Counted from the first letter of the stretch, positions 9,167-17,267 are shown. The stretch is DNA of 64,000 bases from Alphaproteobacteria bacterium (GCA_017307285.1 JAFKFI010000047.1:1-64000); one strand, 5' to 3'. Made by a program: numbers and translations. Notes: a model not told the origin generated them from the sequence alone.

Positions 9167-10453
9167 TTACTCGGTCCGTTCGGCTGGAGGGCGTTGCTCG
9201 AAACGCGCGCGATCCGAGGGCAACAGGCGGACGGTGACGTGGATCGCCTCCTCCTCGTCATGCCGCCCGACCACCTCGCCATGTTGATAGAGCCATGCCA
9301 GCCGCGCGCCGTCCGCCGGGGCGATGCTGTAGTCGGCGGTCTCCATCGCGGCGGCGATGCGCGCGTCGATGGCGGCGAGCAATGCCCGCAGCCCGTCGCC
9401 GGTGATCGCGGAGACCGCGACGGCGCCGGCGCGCGCTTCCACCTTGCCGACACCACCGAGCAGATCGGCCTTGTTTAGTACTTCGATGGTGCGCTTCGGC
9501 CAGGCGGGATCGAGCGTGCCGTCGCGCGCCATGCCGTCGAGCACGGCGATCACGTCGGCGCGCTGCGCGGCGCTGTCGGGGTGCGCCGCGTCGCGCACGT
9601 GCAGGATCACGTCGGCTTCCGCGACCTCTTCCAAGGTGGCGCGGAACGCTGCGACCAACTCGGTCGGCAACTCGCTGATGAAGCCGACGGTGTCGGACAG
9701 GATGGCGCGCCGGCCGGATGGCAAGCGCAGGCCGCGCATCGTGGGATCGAGTGTCGCGAACAGCTGATCGCGCGCGGTGACTTCGGCGCCGGTGAGCGCG
9801 TTGAACAGCGTGGACTTGCCCGCATTGGTGTAGCCGACCAGTGCGACCACCGGGAACGGCACGCGACGGCGCGCGGTGCGGTGCAGGCCGCGCGTGCGGC
9901 GCACCTGTTCGAGATCCTTCTTGAGCCGCACGATGCGGTCGCCGATCAACCGCCGGTCCGCCTCGATCTGCGTCTCGCCGGGACCGCCGAGAAAGCCGAA
10001 ACCGCCGCGCTGGCGCTCGAGATGGGTCCACGAACGCACCAGGCGCGAGCGCTGGTATTCGAGATGCGCGAGCTCGACCTGCAGCGTGCCCTCGCGGGTC
10101 TGCGCGCGCTCGCCGAAGATGTCGAGGATCAGGCCGGTGCGGTCGATGACCTTGCAGCCCCACTCACGTTCGAGGTTGCGCTGCTGCACCGGGCTCAGCG
10201 CGGTGTCGACGATGGCAACCGTCACCCCGGCCTCGCGCAGCGCCTGGCCCTGCGCCGTCGCCTGGCCCTCCCCGAGCAACATGGAAGGCCGGCGGGTGCG
10301 CAGCGGCAGGATCGCCGTGTGAACGACGACGAGCCCGATCGAGGCGGCGAGCCCGACCGCCTCGGCGAGCCGCGCCTCGGCGGCGCGCGCGGCGTCCTGC
10401 CGGTCCGCTCGTTCCCACGGCAGGATGACGGCAGCCCGCGTATGCCATTGCGT
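9167..10453 (-). CDS. hflX: GTPase HflX, start codon not evident
   Basis: The HflX frame is open from directly after the hfq stop to the TAA at 9167. Conserved sequence begins immediately (TRAAVILPWERADRQDAAR), so about 50 residues of the N-terminal glycine-rich-linker domain precede the first in-frame ATG at 10282. No ATG, GTG or TTG occurs in that stretch. The G domain is intact: GYTNAGKSTLFN (P loop), DTVGFISELPTELVAAF (G3) and NKAD (G4), and the HflX linker QRGGFGFLGGPGETQIEADRR is present. HflX binds 50S subunits and rescues stalled ribosomes. A start in another frame (TTG 10461 or GTG 10457) plus an indel, or a non-canonical start, is needed; see findings. Confidence 0.85.
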   Translation of the reverse strand, partial: TQWHTRAAVILPWERADRQDAARAAEARLAEAVGLAASIGLVVVHTAILPLRTRRPSMLLGEGQATAQGQALREAGVTVAIVDTALSPVQQRNLEREWGCKVIDRTGLILDIFGERAQTREGTLQVELAHLEYQRSRLVRSWTHLERQRGGFGFLGGPGETQIEADRRLIGDRIVRLKKDLEQVRRTRGLHRTARRRVPFPVVALVGYTNAGKSTLFNALTGAEVTARDQLFATLDPTMRGLRLPSGRRAILSDTVGFISELPTELVAAFRATLEEVAEADVILHVRDAAHPDSAAQRADVIAVLDGMARDGTLDPAWPKRTIEVLNKADLLGGVGKVEARAGAVAVSAITGDGLRALLAAIDARIAAAMETADYSIAPADGARLAWLYQHGEVVGRHDEEEAIHVTVRLLPSDRARFEQRPPAERTE

Positions 10454-10738
10454 TCACTCAACGGCGGCGGTGGCCGGCTCGCGCACTGCCGCGCTGCCCT
10501 CGGCCTTGGTGGCGTCGAACAGCTGGATCGGCGCGCCCGGCATCACGGTGCTGATGGCGTGCTTGTACACGAGCTGGGTGTGTCCATCCCGACGGAGCAA
10601 GACGGAGAAATTGTCGAACCACGTGATGATGCCCTGCAGCTTGACACCGTTGACCAGAAACACGGTCACGGGGGTCTTGTTCTTCCGCACATGGTTCAGG
10701 AAGACGTCCTGAACGTTCTGCGATTTCTCGTTGGCCAC
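10454..10738 (-). CDS. hfq: RNA chaperone Hfq
   Basis: 94 residues. GTG start at 10738 with AAGGA 8 bases before it. The Sm1 motif spans about 20-60 ([20 protein letters not shown], then [18 protein letters not shown]) and Sm2 is [10 protein letters not shown], followed by a short alanine-rich tail. It forms a hexamer that pairs small RNAs with mRNAs. Position directly upstream of hflX is the standard proteobacterial arrangement. The TGA of hfq is immediately followed by hflX sequence in the same reading frame. Confidence 0.97.
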   Translation of the reverse strand: MANEKSQNVQDVFLNHVRKNKTPVTVFLVNGVKLQGIITWFDNFSVLLRRDGHTQLVYKHAISTVMPGAPIQLFDATKAEGSAAVREPATAAVE

Positions 10739-10813
10739 GGCGCGATCCTTCTTCTTCTCGTTGATGTTTGTTGCTTGTTGTCGGCACCTGCCTTCGTGGC
10801 ACGCAGACAGGCG

Positions 10814-11482
10814 CTATCGCATTTTAGCAGCGGCGCTCTCTTGCGCAAGCGCACGAAGCCGTGCGGCCAAGCCATGCGCGTGCTCGAAGTGGATATCGGC
10901 ACTGGCACGCCCAACGCCGCCATCATGTGATGCGTCGCCTACGAAAACAGCGGTAACGCCGGCGGCACGCGCCGCCATCATGTCGTTCGCCGTATCGCCG
11001 AGATACCATATCGAGGGCGTTGCCTTCGCGTTGAGCTGCGAAAGAGCAAGCAAGATCGGTGCCGGGCTCGGCTTGTCGGCTTCCGCGTCGCCCGCGCCGA
11101 TCACCACGCCGAACAGCGGCGACCAGCCGAGATGCGCGACCTCGGCGCGGAGGAATTTTCCGGTTTTGTTGGATACCACCCCCTGCGGCCACGCTCGGCC
11201 GGCGTCGAGTGCGTCGAGTGCGCCGGGCATGGGGCGGACATTGTCGAGGTGATCGTCGTTGTACCGCGCATAGAAAATCTCGCGCGCGCGCTGCCAATCA
11301 TCGCCGAACAGCCCAGGAAACACGTCGCGGAGCGACAAGACCGCGCGCTCCCGCGTTTCCTCGACCGTCCAGTGCGGCATGTCGAAGGCGGTGAATGCGG
11401 CGTTGAGCGCGGCGGCGATGCTGAACCAGCCATCGACCAGCGTGTTGTCCCAGTCCCACAGCAGAAGCGACGGGCGGATCAT
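10814..11482 (-). CDS. HAD-superfamily phosphatase
   Basis: 222 residues. All four HAD motifs are visible: DWDNTLVDG (nucleophile and acid/base Asp), VVSNKTGK (motif II), the Lys in ADKPSP (motif III) and GDTANDMMAA (motif IV). The inserted alpha-helical cap after motif I resembles the phosphoglycolate phosphatase group. The substrate cannot be assigned. The gene precedes hfq on the same strand with 75 bases between and follows the lysE-type gene in the opposite order, so it may belong to a loose minus-strand unit. Confidence 0.85.
   Translation of the reverse strand: MIRPSLLLWDWDNTLVDGWFSIAAALNAAFTAFDMPHWTVEETRERAVLSLRDVFPGLFGDDWQRAREIFYARYNDDHLDNVRPMPGALDALDAGRAWPQGVVSNKTGKFLRAEVAHLGWSPLFGVVIGAGDAEADKPSPAPILLALSQLNAKATPSIWYLGDTANDMMAARAAGVTAVFVGDASHDGGVGRASADIHFEHAHGLAARLRALAQESAAAKMR
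10821..10848 (-). promoter_or_regulatory. Possible hfq promoter
   Basis: Read on the minus strand, TAAAAT (10821-10826) is a 5/6 match to the -10 box, with TTGCGC 16 bases upstream (3/6 to -35), inside the 3' end of the HAD gene. It would give a purine-rich leader of about 75 bases before the hfq GTG. The -35 match is weak. Confidence 0.3.
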
Positions 11483-12130
11483 TCAGTGCGATCCGCGCGC
11501 CGACAGCATGAGACGCAGGCCGAGGCCGACGAACAGCGTGCCCGCCACGGCGTCCAGCACGCGACGGAATGCCCGTCGCCCAAGCAACCAGCTGCTCGCC
11601 CGGCCGGCGAGCAGGCCAACGGCGATGAGATAGACGACCTCCAGCGTGTTGAAGATGCAGCCTAGGAGAAAAAGCTGCAGCCCGACATGGCCGCGCGCCG
11701 GATCGACGAATTGCGGCAGCATGGCGAGAAAGAACACGATCACCTTGACGTTCGAGATGTTGGTCAGCGCCGCCTGGCGGAACACCACGCCGATCGAGAG
11801 CGACGCGGAACCGCGCGCATCGGCATCGTGCTGGCCGGCGAGTGAGGCGCGCAGCGACTGAATGCCGATCCAGATGAGATACAGCGCACCGAGCCAGCGC
11901 ACCGCCGCGAAGGCGGGCTCGGACGCGGCGATCAGCGCCGAGAGGCCGAGTGCGGCGGCGAGCGCGTGGACCATCGCGCCGCTGCCGATCCCGAGTGCGG
12001 CCGCGACGCCGCCGCGGGCGCGATGCGTCATTGCCTTGCCGAGCACGAACAGCGTGTCGGGACCGGGGATCAGCGTCATGACGATTGCAGCAGCGAGAAA
12101 GCCCGCTGCCAGCGATGGATCGAGCGGCAT
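11483..12130 (-). CDS. LysE/RhtB-family amino-acid exporter
   Basis: 215 residues from the ATG at 12130, one base after the aminotransferase stop, which indicates coupled translation. The frame is open further upstream but only as a shadow of the aminotransferase gene. The protein begins with the LysE signature (FLAAAIVMTLIPGPDTLFVLGKAM) and has about six membrane segments, with LGALYLIWIGIQSLRA and the late VFFLAMLPQFVD typical of RhtB/LysE transporters. It probably exports an amino acid or analogue. Coupling to a D-amino acid aminotransferase hints at amino-acid homeostasis, but the substrate is unknown. Confidence 0.88.
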   Translation of the reverse strand: MPLDPSLAAGFLAAAIVMTLIPGPDTLFVLGKAMTHRARGGVAAALGIGSGAMVHALAAALGLSALIAASEPAFAAVRWLGALYLIWIGIQSLRASLAGQHDADARGSASLSIGVVFRQAALTNISNVKVIVFFLAMLPQFVDPARGHVGLQLFLLGCIFNTLEVVYLIAVGLLAGRASSWLLGRRAFRRVLDAVAGTLFVGLGLRLMLSARGSH

Positions 12131-12131
12131 G

Positions 12132-13001
12132 TCAGGCAGCATTGCGCAAGCCGCCCTGCACGTGGCGGGCGAAGAGTTCAAACAACCGCCGCGTGACCGG
12201 CCCGACCTCGCCGTCGCCGATCGGCTCGCCGTCGAGACGCACGATCGGACGCACGTAGCTGGTAGCACTCGTAACGAATGCCTCGCGCGCGGCGCGCAGC
12301 TCCTCGGCGCTGAAGCCGCGTTCCTCGAAAGGAACCCCCGCCTCCTGCATCAGCGCGATCAGCGAACCGCGCGTGCAGCCGGGCAGGATGACGTGATCGA
12401 GATGCCGCGTGCGCAAGGTGCCGTGCTGGTCGACGATCCAGACGCTGGTGGCGGCACCCTCCGTCACCATGCCCTCGGCATTGACCAGGATCGCCTCGTA
12501 GGCACCCTGCTCGCGTGCCGCCTGCCGCGCCAGCACGTTGGGCAGCAGGCCGACCGATTTGATGTCGCAGCGCGCCCAGCGCAGATCGGGCGTGGTGATC
12601 GCGGTTGTCTGCCAGCGCGTGACGTCCTTGGGGAATGGCGGCAGGCGGCGCGTGGTGACGACGATGGCCGGCGGCACCGGCTTGGTGGGAAACGGATGGT
12701 CGCGTCGGGACACGCCGCGCGTCACCTGGATGTAGACGAGTCCCTCGCGCACGCGGTTGCGCGCGACGACTTCGCGCAGGACCCGGCGCAATGAGCTCAT
12801 GCTCATGGGCTCTGTCAGGCGGATTTCCTTGAGCGACCGTTCGAGGCGCGCGAGATGGCGGTCCTCGTCGATGAAGCGGCCATCATAGACGTGGACGACC
12901 TCGTAGACGCCGTCGCCGAACTGATAGCCGCGATCCTCCACGTTCACCGCGGCCTCGCGCTGCGGCAGGTATCGGCCATTGACATAGGCGACGCGGCTCA
13001 T
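12132..13001 (-). CDS. D-amino acid aminotransferase (class IV PLP enzyme)
   Basis: 289 residues from the ATG at 13001. Class IV fold signatures: VEDRGYQFGDGVYEVVHVYDGR near the N-terminus, catalytic PLP Lys148 in CDIKSVGLLPNVLA, EGAATSVWIV (phosphate-binding loop) and the C-terminal FVTSATSYVRPIV. It interconverts D-alanine and D-glutamate with their keto acids, or is a branched-chain/4-amino-4-deoxychorismate relative. In many Rhodospirillales the homologue lies between ntrX and hfq, which supports this call. It is divergent from the MetE-like gene. Confidence 0.88.
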   Translation of the reverse strand: MSRVAYVNGRYLPQREAAVNVEDRGYQFGDGVYEVVHVYDGRFIDEDRHLARLERSLKEIRLTEPMSMSSLRRVLREVVARNRVREGLVYIQVTRGVSRRDHPFPTKPVPPAIVVTTRRLPPFPKDVTRWQTTAITTPDLRWARCDIKSVGLLPNVLARQAAREQGAYEAILVNAEGMVTEGAATSVWIVDQHGTLRTRHLDHVILPGCTRGSLIALMQEAGVPFEERGFSAEELRAAREAFVTSATSYVRPIVRLDGEPIGDGEVGPVTRRLFELFARHVQGGLRNAA

Positions 13002-13121
13002 CGGAAGGCTCCGGGCGATTCTTCGGGCGCGGACCTTAGCGAAATCGCCCTGACGGCGCGACTCTCGCCCCGGATTGCCGGAGATGGCAGGATCGCCGGA
13101 GCGACGCACGGGGGACGAACG

Positions 13122-14291
13122 ATGCTGCACAGCCGCGACCGCATACTCACCACCCACGCCGGGAGCCTGCCGCGCCCTGCTCCGCTCACGCATCTCTATG
13201 TGCAGCGGGCGCGCGGCGAGACGGTCGATCCGTCGGCGCTCGAGGCTGCCGGACAGGCCGCGCTGCGCTGGGTGGTGCCGAAGCAGATCCAGGCCGGCAT
13301 CGACATCGGCAACAACGGCGAGCAGCAGCGCGAGGCGTTCTTTCTCTACGTGCAGCACCGCATGAGCGGCTTCGGCGGCAGCTGGAACCGCCCGGCGTTC
13401 GCCGACATGGCGCGCTACCCCGGCTATCGGGCGATGATGCAGGCGCAGGCGGATGCGTCCGAGCATGTCAGCAACCGCGACGGCGTGCCCAAGGCGGTCG
13501 GCGAGGTGCGCTATCTCGACCGCGCGCTGATCGAGACCGAGTGCCGCGATTTCCGCGCAGCTCTCGACGAGACCGGCGCGGGTTTCGCCGAGCCGTTCCT
13601 CACCGCCCCCTCCCCCGGCATCATCGCCGCAGCGATGCTCAACGAGCACTACGACAGCGAGGAAGCCTATCTCGCGGCGCTCGGCGCGGCGCTGCGGGTG
13701 GAATACGAGGCGATTTCCAACAGCGGCTTCCTGTTGCAGATCGACGCGCCGGACCTCGCGATGGAGCGGCACATCACGTACCAGGACCGGCCGCTCGGCG
13801 ATTTTCTCGGTTTCTCCGAGCGGGTGATCGACACCATCAACAACGCGCTGGTCAACGTGCCGCGCGAGCGTGTGCGGCTGCATGTGTGCTGGGGCAACTA
13901 CGAAGGCCCGCATGATTGCGACGTGCCGCTCGACGATATTCTGCCCGTGCTGAAGCACGCGCGGGTCGGCGCGCTGGTGCTGCCGTTTGCCAATCCTCGC
14001 CATGCGCACGAGGTGCGCGCACTGAAGCAAGTTCCGGAGGATCAGCTAGTGGTCGCCGGCGTGATCGACACGGTGACGAACTATGTCGAGCACCCCGAGG
14101 TGGTCGCGGACCGCATCGAGCTCGCGGCGAAGGCATTGGGCGATCCGAGCCGGGTGATGGCGGGCACGGATTGCGGCTTCGACACGTCGGCAGGGCGAGG
14201 CAAGGTGGCGGAGGACGTGGTGTGGGCCAAGCTGCGCGCCCTCAGCGATGGCGCGAGGATCGCGTCGGGGCGGCTGTTCGGGACAAAATAG
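13122..14291 (+). CDS. Cobalamin-independent methionine synthase II family protein
   Basis: 389 residues from the ATG at 13122; an upstream ATG at 12855 would run through the aminotransferase gene. It corresponds to the C-terminal catalytic barrel of MetE only: TTHAGSLPRP at the start, LLQIDAPDLAM, LHVCWGNYEGPHDCDVPL (zinc His/Cys) and MAGTDCGFDTSAGRG (zinc Cys). Full MetE is about 750 residues, so the N-terminal folate half is absent. Such short proteins are methyltransferases of unclear substrate, related to epoxyalkane:CoM transferase. The promoter should lie in the 120-base gap to the divergent aminotransferase gene. Confidence 0.85.
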   Translation: MLHSRDRILTTHAGSLPRPAPLTHLYVQRARGETVDPSALEAAGQAALRWVVPKQIQAGIDIGNNGEQQREAFFLYVQHRMSGFGGSWNRPAFADMARYPGYRAMMQAQADASEHVSNRDGVPKAVGEVRYLDRALIETECRDFRAALDETGAGFAEPFLTAPSPGIIAAAMLNEHYDSEEAYLAALGAALRVEYEAISNSGFLLQIDAPDLAMERHITYQDRPLGDFLGFSERVIDTINNALVNVPRERVRLHVCWGNYEGPHDCDVPLDDILPVLKHARVGALVLPFANPRHAHEVRALKQVPEDQLVVAGVIDTVTNYVEHPEVVADRIELAAKALGDPSRVMAGTDCGFDTSAGRGKVAEDVVWAKLRALSDGARIASGRLFGTK

Positions 14292-14325
14292 CGGCTCTCG
14301 CGGCCATGCCGGCGGGTGATTTAGT

Positions 14326-14354
14326 TTGACAAATGTGCTAACCGACGCCATACT
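14326..14354 (+). promoter_or_regulatory. Strong sigma70-type promoter
   Basis: TTGACA (14326-14331, 6/6) is followed by exactly 17 bases and CATACT (14349-14354, 4/6 with A2 and T6 kept). This is the best housekeeping promoter seen in the window. It sits in the 72-base gap before the ORF at 14364. The expected transcription start (about 14360-14362) nearly touches that ORF's ATG. Confidence 0.65.
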
Positions 14355-14363
14355 CTCTCGGTC

Positions 14364-15098
14364 ATGAGCTTCACCGCGTCCTCCTCACCCCCGACCGGCC
14401 TGATGGCCCGCTTTGCCGGGCTGATCGGGGCGATCGTGTGGGGCTTGGGGGACAGCCTGGAGCGGCAGCGGCGCTTTGGCTGGGGGGAAGCGTGGCTGGT
14501 GCCGCTGGCCGATGTGCTGCGGGGCTATCTCGCCGACACCCTGGCGCGGTTCACCGCACTGCACGATCGGTTCCTCGCTGGTACCCTGCCCGCGCCGCGC
14601 CTGGCCACGGCTGGTGCGAGAACCGAGCGCCCGCGCCTGGTGCACCGGCCGCCGGCGATCCCGCGGGGTCCGGTGTTTATCGAGTATGGCATGCGGCCCT
14701 ACGATCTGGCGCTGGGCCGGCTGCTCGACGATCCCGAGATGCGGGAATTCCTCGCCGCCGTGCCGCAAGCCGGACGGCTGCTCAGGCCGTTGTGGCGCCG
14801 GCTCACCACCGAGCCGCTGCCCGAAATCCTCCGCGCGCCGTCCCGGCCACCCCGGCCGGCCAAGCCGGCGGCGAGCGGCCCGCCGGGGCTGAGCCGGGTG
14901 ACATTGTCCGACGGCGCCACGAGTTGGGACCCGATCCCCTGCCGTCCCTCCCTCTCGCCCGCGCCGCGAGGAGCACCCGCCGGGGCGGTCGAGCCGCCGC
15001 CCGCGGCGCGGCCGGCGGCACGCGACGCGCCGCCCCCGCCGGAGCCGGAGCGCAAGCAGCGCGACTACCTCTGGATCGGCCGGTTCCTGATGCGATAG
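14364..15098 (+). CDS. Conserved-looking hypothetical protein
   Basis: 244 residues, family not recognised. Residues 14-100 look folded, with LIGAIVWGLGDSLERQRRF, WLVPLADVLRGYLADTLARFTAL and MRPYDLALGRLLDDPEMREFLAAVPQAGRLLRPLWRRL. The rest (about 150-230) is a Pro/Ala-rich low-complexity tail that ends in a basic-aromatic motif, RKQRDYLWIGRFLMR. Codon use and third-position GC match real genes nearby. The start at 14364 would leave almost no 5' leader after the promoter; Met14 (14403) is an alternative start. No function is proposed. Confidence 0.7.
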   Translation: MSFTASSSPPTGLMARFAGLIGAIVWGLGDSLERQRRFGWGEAWLVPLADVLRGYLADTLARFTALHDRFLAGTLPAPRLATAGARTERPRLVHRPPAIPRGPVFIEYGMRPYDLALGRLLDDPEMREFLAAVPQAGRLLRPLWRRLTTEPLPEILRAPSRPPRPAKPAASGPPGLSRVTLSDGATSWDPIPCRPSLSPAPRGAPAGAVEPPPAARPAARDAPPPPEPERKQRDYLWIGRFLMR

Positions 15099-15247
15099 CG
15101 CCAACGGCTTGGCATGTTCTTATTGTTGCGTATTGGCAATTACATGGACCCATGCCGCATGCTCGTGGGGCCGGATGTCGTGCTTCTTGCGGTGGATCGC
15201 GGTATGGTCGTGGGCCAAGCGGCCGTCCGATGAGGGAGCGAAGGATC

Positions 15248-15637
15248 ATGCCAACCAACGTCAAGCAACTGATGGAAGCCGCCAACGCCGCCGTGGAACG
15301 GATCACGCCGGCCAAGGCAAAGGATCTGATGGCGAAGGGCGATACCTTGGTGGTCGATGTGCGCGATCCATCGGAGGTGGAAAATAGCGGCAAGGTCGCC
15401 GGCGCCGTCAACGTCTCGCGCGGCATGCTGGAATTCCGCGCCGACCCGGATTTGCCAACTCACGATCCGAACTTCACCAAGGACAAGACCCTGATCCTGT
15501 ATTGCGCCTCTGGCGGACGCTCGGCGCTGAGCGGCAAGACGCTCAAGGATATGGGATACCAGCGGGTCTACAATCTCGGCGGGTTCAAGGATTGGGTGGA
15601 GTTCGGCGGCCCAGTCGACAGGGGTTCCGGTTCGTGA
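15248..15637 (+). CDS. Rhodanese-domain sulfurtransferase
   Basis: 129 residues from the ATG at 15248, preceded by GAGCGAAGGATC. A single rhodanese domain: ITPAKAKDLMAKGDTLVVDVRDPSEVE, then the active-site loop with Cys86 in LYCASGGRSALSG, and LGGFKDWVEFGGPV at the end. The CxxGxR-type loop fits a persulfide carrier for small thiol or sulfide donors. The frame is open far upstream but only as a shadow of the preceding ORF. It stands alone 149 bases downstream of the hypothetical ORF. Confidence 0.9.
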   Translation: MPTNVKQLMEAANAAVERITPAKAKDLMAKGDTLVVDVRDPSEVENSGKVAGAVNVSRGMLEFRADPDLPTHDPNFTKDKTLILYCASGGRSALSGKTLKDMGYQRVYNLGGFKDWVEFGGPVDRGSGS

Positions 15638-15882
15638 GGCGCTGACGCTGCCATCTCGGCGACCGCTCTGGGCGCAGGAGATCGATGCTCGATAACCCCG
15701 AGAGGTCGAACGGCTGCTCGCGAAGCTGGAGGCGGTGCTGCCGATGCCGGCCTGGTCACGCCCGAATTGGCGCTGCAGTGAGGCTGTCAGCGTTGAGTTT
15801 TAATGCGGCGCTGCTCAAGCGCATCCGTTCGGTGGCCGGATGGAATTGCCGAAAACGATCACTGCGTAAGGTCGTGCCTTGC
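15638..15882. other. Gene-free stretch with a possible gene remnant
   Basis: No intact gene. A short plus-strand frame around 15700-15800 reads like coding sequence (REVERLLAKLEAVLP, ending in TAA) but has no start and no match I recognise, so it may be the tail of a lost gene. Base composition drops toward the AT-richer lipoprotein gene. Confidence 0.3.
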
Positions 15883-16422
15883 CTATTGGAACGTGATCGC
15901 GCGGCAGTCCTCGGTCAGAGGCCAGGAGGTGCGCTGGCCATCGGTCCTTACCAACAAAATAGGAGGATCAGTTGGTTGGGGATTGTAATATAGGTTGTAC
16001 GGCGTGCTGTTCGCTTCGGCTGCACCGTCTGGGTTTGCAGTCTGGACTATCGTGGGGGCCATCCAGCTGAGGTTGGTTTGAAAATTCTGCCCTGCAGCCA
16101 CGGTGATCGGGACTGCGGTGGCCGGGAACAAGTCTCTCGATAGCTGCAACCCAGGATCGATGTAGTCACGCTGGGATGAATTCGTAAAAAGTCTTTTGGG
16201 ATCGAAGGCGAATGCACTGGTGCCCGAGGAATTGTTGATGCCAGTGATACCAAAGATTAGATAGGCTTGATTTGCGCCCGCATATTGTGGGCCGTTTGCG
16301 CCACCAACATAGCCATTGCAGGCACCGACCTGGTGAAACGTAATCGTGACTGCCGGCTGAGGGTTCGGGCAAGCGGCTAAAAACAGGACGGGGAATAGTA
16401 TCGCCAGCCGTTTTGGCTTCAT
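15883..16422 (-). CDS. Predicted lipoprotein of unknown function
   Basis: 179 residues from the ATG at 16422 (MKPKRLAILFPVLFLAACPN), a clear type II signal peptide with lipobox LAAC; the acylated Cys would be residue 18. The frame is open to 16620, and Met46 of that longer frame is another possible start. The mature part has TITFHQVGACNGYVGG, QAYLIFGITGINN and a C-terminal TSWPLTEDCRAITF with two Cys that may form a disulfide. No family recognised. Codons are richer in A/T than in its neighbours, consistent with transfer. It lies just downstream of a decayed sigma gene. Confidence 0.6.
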   Translation of the reverse strand: MKPKRLAILFPVLFLAACPNPQPAVTITFHQVGACNGYVGGANGPQYAGANQAYLIFGITGINNSSGTSAFAFDPKRLFTNSSQRDYIDPGLQLSRDLFPATAVPITVAAGQNFQTNLSWMAPTIVQTANPDGAAEANSTPYNLYYNPQPTDPPILLVRTDGQRTSWPLTEDCRAITFQ

Positions 16423-16629
16423 CTTCGACGTTGCCGAGGCCATCTTTGCGGCGGCAGAGCTCGAAAACGTCGTGGTGACGTCCATGACGGCCCTCCACTG
16501 CGGCTCTATGACCGGCTCGCCCTGCAAAGGTCGTCGCGACGCGATCTTTGCCGGGATTTCCCAGGTCGCCGTCGATTTCGTTCGTAGCTGACCGTAGTCT
16601 TCGCCCAAGCCCTTCGACAAGGATTTTCG

Positions 16630-16771
16630 CGGCCGCCGGCCGCGACCAGGACGTCCTGCGCGAGCTCCTCGGCGAGGCCGACATCGCGGACCATTCGCGC
16701 GATGCCGGAATGAGTTTCGCTCGCTCGCTCCGCCAGACCGCCTCGACGGCGGGGTGCGGATCGCGCCCGTC
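16630..16771 (-). pseudogene. Remnant of an ECF-type sigma-70 factor gene
   Basis: Two pieces of one protein lie in different frames. Directly downstream of the YCII remnant, a frame reads DGRDPHPAVEAVWRSERAKLIP; after a one-base shift it continues GIARMVRDVGLAEELAQDVLVAA, the region-2 start typical of the YCII-linked sigma factors. Similarity then stops at about 16630 and region 4 is missing, with the lipoprotein gene beyond. The gene is frameshifted and truncated. YCII plus sigma factor is a common pair, which supports the reading. Confidence 0.65.
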
Positions 16772-17146
16772 AGGCGCCCTTGGGCTGCCCGACTTGCGCC
16801 TGTATCTCAGGCAGCCCCGCGGCGGCTTCCTGCACGTCGGGGGGAAAGTCGGACATCTCCTGCACCTGGCGGATCTCGATGATCTCGTTGGCCGAGGCGG
16901 GGCAGCGCGAGGCCCAGGCGATCGCCTCGTCGCGCGACTTCACCTGGATCATCCAGTAGCCGCCGAGCACTTCCTTACGCGGGCGCCCATCGAGGGCGGG
17001 TGCAGGCCGTCGAGCGCGAGCAGCACACCGGCTTTCTGCAGGCTCTCGTTGTACTTCATCATCTCGGCGACCCGCTCGGGGTCGAGCTTCACGTCGGGCT
17101 CGGCGGTCTCGTAGCCCTTCGGGATCATCAGCATCATGAATCGCAT
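16770..17146 (-). pseudogene. YCII-related (DGPF) protein gene, internally deleted and frameshifted
   Basis: The first 56 codons (start ATG 17146; MRFMMLMIPKGYETAEPDVK to LALDGLHPPSMGARV) are normal. The rest (KEVLGGYWMIQVKSRDEAIA to QAQVGQPKGA, stop at 16770) is in another frame. From family knowledge about 15-20 residues containing the DGPF core should lie between; here they are missing, so an internal deletion not divisible by three is likely. The two halves together otherwise make a full-length YCII protein. It is followed by the sigma remnant. Confidence 0.75.
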
Positions 17147-17179
17147 CGTCAGTCTCCTTTCGACTGGGTCCGTCTTCTG

Positions 17180-17267
17180 CCGTCATAGTCCGCGAAGGCG
17201 GACCATCCACGACTCCGTCGGATCTTCAAGAAAGGCGTGGATGGTCGGCCTCCGCCGACCACGACGG
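17180..17267. repeat. Dispersed intergenic palindrome, copy 1
   Basis: Imperfect long inverted repeat. The left arm (17181-17213, CGTCATAGTCCGCG...CATCCACGAC) pairs with the right arm (17235-17266, GCGTGGATGG...CACGACGG), and each arm contains its own small hairpin (GGTCGGCCTCCGCCGACC on the right). The right arm closely matches copy 2 at 37641-37726. It lies between the YCII remnant and ntrX. No ORF inside. Confidence 0.75.

Noticed and set aside
12132-14030. Extension of the aminotransferase to a 632-residue protein
   Set aside because: The added N-terminus is the antisense of the MetE-like gene; the class IV fold starts at the Met at 13001.
15685-15993. 102-codon plus-strand ORF after the rhodanese gene
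   Set aside because: Composition and codon use are unlike a real gene, it overlaps the lipoprotein gene, and no motif is seen.
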